Below are positions 62,384-64,000 of a stretch of DNA of 64,000 nt, one piece after another. Position 1 is the stretch's first letter, and the number at the start of each line of letters is the position of its first letter. The notes beneath the pieces were generated by a model. It saw only the letters and a list, made by a program, of their open reading frames with translations, had not been told where the DNA came from and ran no database searches. Where the stretch lies: NCBI GenBank assembly GCA_023412275.1, contig JAEYNY010000191.1:62001-126000 (forward strand). Direction: 5' to 3'. The translations under genes and the position numbers were made by a program. This DNA comes from Bacillota bacterium. Lineage in GTDB: Bacteria; Bacillota; Clostridia; Acetivibrionales; DSM-1351.

Positions 62384-63333
62384 ACTTCCTCTTTCATAAA
62401 TTTTTCGAACCTATCAAGAAATTCCTGTTCAGTAGGAGCATTAGTAGTACAGCCAACCTTTTCAATAATAAAGGATGAAAGTACACTACCAAGGCTACAG
62501 CATTCCTTTATACTTCTGCCTTTGAGATAACCGTACAGGAAGCCCGCCATAAACGCATCTCCTGAACCGGTGGTATCAACTACCCTTCCAAACTCTGCTG
62601 CTGTTATCTTATGAGACAGGATACCATCCTCTGTCTTCTGATAATAAACGCTTCCCTTCTTGCCTAGTGTTGTTACTATAATCTGTGCTGCTGTCTTATC
62701 AAACAACTCCCTGATATCATTGAGTTCAAAAACCCTTTGTATCTCTCCTTGTTCACCTTCATTGCAGAATATAATACTGCTGGAGGAGAGAACCTCTTTG
62801 AAAAATTTTTCAGGAAAAGCGTCAAAATCACATTTCATTCCAAAAACCAGAGGAACTTTTTCAGCCATACACTGTTTATAAAATTCAAGATTATCTTCAT
62901 ATGAACCAACTGTCATAATACCTAGCTGTGACTGTCTGAAAAACTCCGGGTTCATTTCTTTTGCATACTTTTTGTCCATAGCTCCCGGATAAAAAATAGT
63001 AACATGATTATTTTGCGAATCCGCTATTAAATAACAATTTGAAGTTGTTTCATTTGGAATTATCTCAACTGCATCCATACATACGCCAACACTTTGGAGA
63101 TGATCATAGAATCCGGTCTCCCTGTAGTCGTCTTTTCCCACTCTTATAACAGGCAGAGCCTTCATATTTAGCTTTGCCATAAGATAGGCAATATTAGTGG
63201 AGCATCCTCCGTACTGAATCCTTGCATTATCGCTGTTTTCTACCAGTGAAGTATATCCGTATCTTAAAGGAGTTGTTGTTTTTATAATTCTGTCCAAACT
63301 GACATATCCGTTTATTACAACATCATATTTCAT
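62380..63333 (-). CDS. PfkB family carbohydrate kinase
   Basis: 317 residues. YGGCSTNIAYLMAKLNM near the start and VVDTTGSGDAFMAGFLYGYL (anion hole and catalytic Asp) near residue 255. It could phosphorylate a nucleoside, ribose or ribose 1-phosphate. Start overlaps the isochorismatase stop. Confidence 0.92.
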   Translation of the reverse strand: MKYDVVINGYVSLDRIIKTTTPLRYGYTSLVENSDNARIQYGGCSTNIAYLMAKLNMKALPVIRVGKDDYRETGFYDHLQSVGVCMDAVEIIPNETTSNCYLIADSQNNHVTIFYPGAMDKKYAKEMNPEFFRQSQLGIMTVGSYEDNLEFYKQCMAEKVPLVFGMKCDFDAFPEKFFKEVLSSSSIIFCNEGEQGEIQRVFELNDIRELFDKTAAQIIVTTLGKKGSVYYQKTEDGILSHKITAAEFGRVVDTTGSGDAFMAGFLYGYLKGRSIKECCSLGSVLSSFIIEKVGCTTNAPTEQEFLDRFEKFMKEEV

Positions 63334-63902
63334 CAGACCATCTCTCCTTTGTCCAGGAGATCAAAAAGCTCCTGTGAAGTCACTACTTTACCTAAATATT
63401 TCTTTATGTCTGTCAAGTGAACCTGATTCACTGTCTCGTCATTGGTTGCCACGCAATCTGATACTACTATAGGAGTATAATCCAGATAATAGGCATCTGT
63501 GACTGTGGCCCGGATACAGCAGTTGGTTTTAGTACCGACAATTATGACATTTTGTATTTTATTTTCTCTTAGTACCATATCAAGGTCAGTACCAAAAAAA
63601 CCACTGTAGCGTCTTTTTTTAATAACATAATCCTTCACCGGGTCAACGGTAAGCATTGGGTCAATTTCATCTCCTCCGGTACCTTCGATACAGTTGGGTC
63701 GCATGTTAACCAGATTTTTATCGAATTTATCTTTTCTGTTGCTATGCCTCAGAAAGATAACAAGCATATTATGTTTCCTGCATTCATCAAGAACCTTTTT
63801 TATTCTTGGTAATATTTCAAGGTTTTGAGGGTAGAACACCAGCCCTTGGGGGTCAGTGAAGTCCTTTACCATGTCTACAATAATGAGTGCTGTATTATTC
63901 AA
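63333..63902 (-). CDS. Isochorismatase-family cysteine hydrolase
   Basis: 189 residues; TTG start with AAGGGGG upstream. The triad is visible: Asp in LIIVDMVKDF, Lys in IKKRRYSGFFGT, Cys in GTKTNCCIRATV. It lacks the His-rich metal site of nicotinamidase. It hydrolyses an amide or ureide; in this operon it may degrade a base product (inference). Confidence 0.9.
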   Translation of the reverse strand: MNNTALIIVDMVKDFTDPQGLVFYPQNLEILPRIKKVLDECRKHNMLVIFLRHSNRKDKFDKNLVNMRPNCIEGTGGDEIDPMLTVDPVKDYVIKKRRYSGFFGTDLDMVLRENKIQNVIIVGTKTNCCIRATVTDAYYLDYTPIVVSDCVATNDETVNQVHLTDIKKYLGKVVTSQELFDLLDKGEMV

Positions 63903-64000
63903 GCTTAAACCCCCTTATATTGGTACGTCTTTTCTCAATAGCAGAAACTGCAAACAATACTATAACAATCATCAGGTATGGAACTATTTCAAACAGACCT
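63895..64000 (-). CDS. C-terminal end of an ABC permease, partial
   Basis: The frame from the right edge reads GLFEIVPYLMIVIVLFAVSA, IEKRRTNIRGFKLE, then TAA (63895-63897), overlapping the next start by eight bases. A last membrane segment followed by a short basic tail is typical of BmpA-type nucleoside or simple-sugar ABC permeases. Confidence 0.6.
   Translation of the reverse strand, partial: GLFEIVPYLMIVIVLFAVSAIEKRRTNIRGFKLE

Noticed and set aside
63333..63902. Nicotinamidase
   Set aside because: The Asp-Lys-Cys triad is there but the metal-binding DxHxxH pattern of nicotinamidases is not seen.
1..64000. tRNA, rRNA or CRISPR loci
   Set aside because: Reading both strands I found no cloverleaf-like, rRNA-like or regularly spaced direct-repeat sequence; a tRNA scan could not be run.

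Overview
The window looks like chromosomal DNA from a mesophilic, cellulolytic, spore-forming clostridium of the Ruminiclostridium (Clostridium cellulolyticum) group. The evidence is AT-rich sequence with strong AGGAGG ribosome sites, three dockerin type I proteins (a GH5 cellulase very like the C. cellulolyticum Cel5A I remember, a CotH-kinase protein and an orphan), a LysM-GH18 protein of the spore-cortex SleL/YaaH type, a T-box before metG, and several radical/flavin enzymes of anaerobes. I see no rRNA, tRNA, CRISPR array or complete prophage.

Layout. 1-1.5 kb: a DUF421 membrane protein with two DUF4363 proteins (one cut by the window edge). 1.7-3.7 kb: arginine decarboxylase. 3.9-10.6 kb: four MFS exporters around a divergent TetR regulator (perfect 10-bp operator arms) and an aldo/keto reductase. 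10.7-17.0 kb: a six-gene minus-strand cluster (type II NADH dehydrogenase, UbiA prenyltransferase, NusG-domain-II protein, Gx-transporter protein, two-repeat lipoprotein, ApbE flavin transferase) that matches the flavin-based extracellular electron transfer (EET) locus of Listeria. 17.3-21.7 kb: spore hydrolase, small membrane proteins, two decayed genes, a P-loop kinase and a double GNAT. 21.8-23.2 kb: a DUF1646 cation transporter behind a terminator-bearing leader that fits the Na+ riboswitch context, with a 30-residue membrane peptide in between. 23.3-25.0 kb: DUF1858 protein, Old Yellow Enzyme and a divergent ArsR regulator. 25.1-26.9 kb: tail-collar proteins; 27.2-28.9 kb: chemoreceptor. 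28.9-32.6 kb: thiSFGH-tenI thiazole operon behind a short attenuator-like hairpin. 32.6-37.6 kb: PadR/HAAS pair, BceAB-type ABC transporter, EFR1 ferredoxin. 37.8-39.1 kb: nucleotide-sugar dehydrogenase. 39.7-44.7 kb: cellulosomal proteins. 45.2-47.5 kb: metG with T-box. 48.5-54.5 kb: a 1557-residue extracellular mosaic protein and two phage-fibre-like proteins. 54.7-58.2 kb: Tag glycosylase, MBL hydrolase, PPC-repeat secreted protein, RfbB. 58.7-64.0 kb: an operon of nucleoside phosphorylase, PfkB kinase, isochorismatase-fold hydrolase, BtpA, iron alcohol dehydrogenase, a TrpA-like barrel and the end of a permease.

A dispersed MITE-like palindromic repeat occurs four times (about 1464, 11816, 39093, 58440). 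One copy sits inside the EET cluster between the lipoprotein and apbE genes; another adjoins a truncated gene fragment. The most interesting candidates are the EET cluster, the repeat family, the nucleoside operon with its two orphan TIM-barrel proteins, the two regulatory leaders (DUF1646, thiS), and the stand-alone phage-fibre-like surface proteins. All function calls come from reading motifs by eye; no database search was run.
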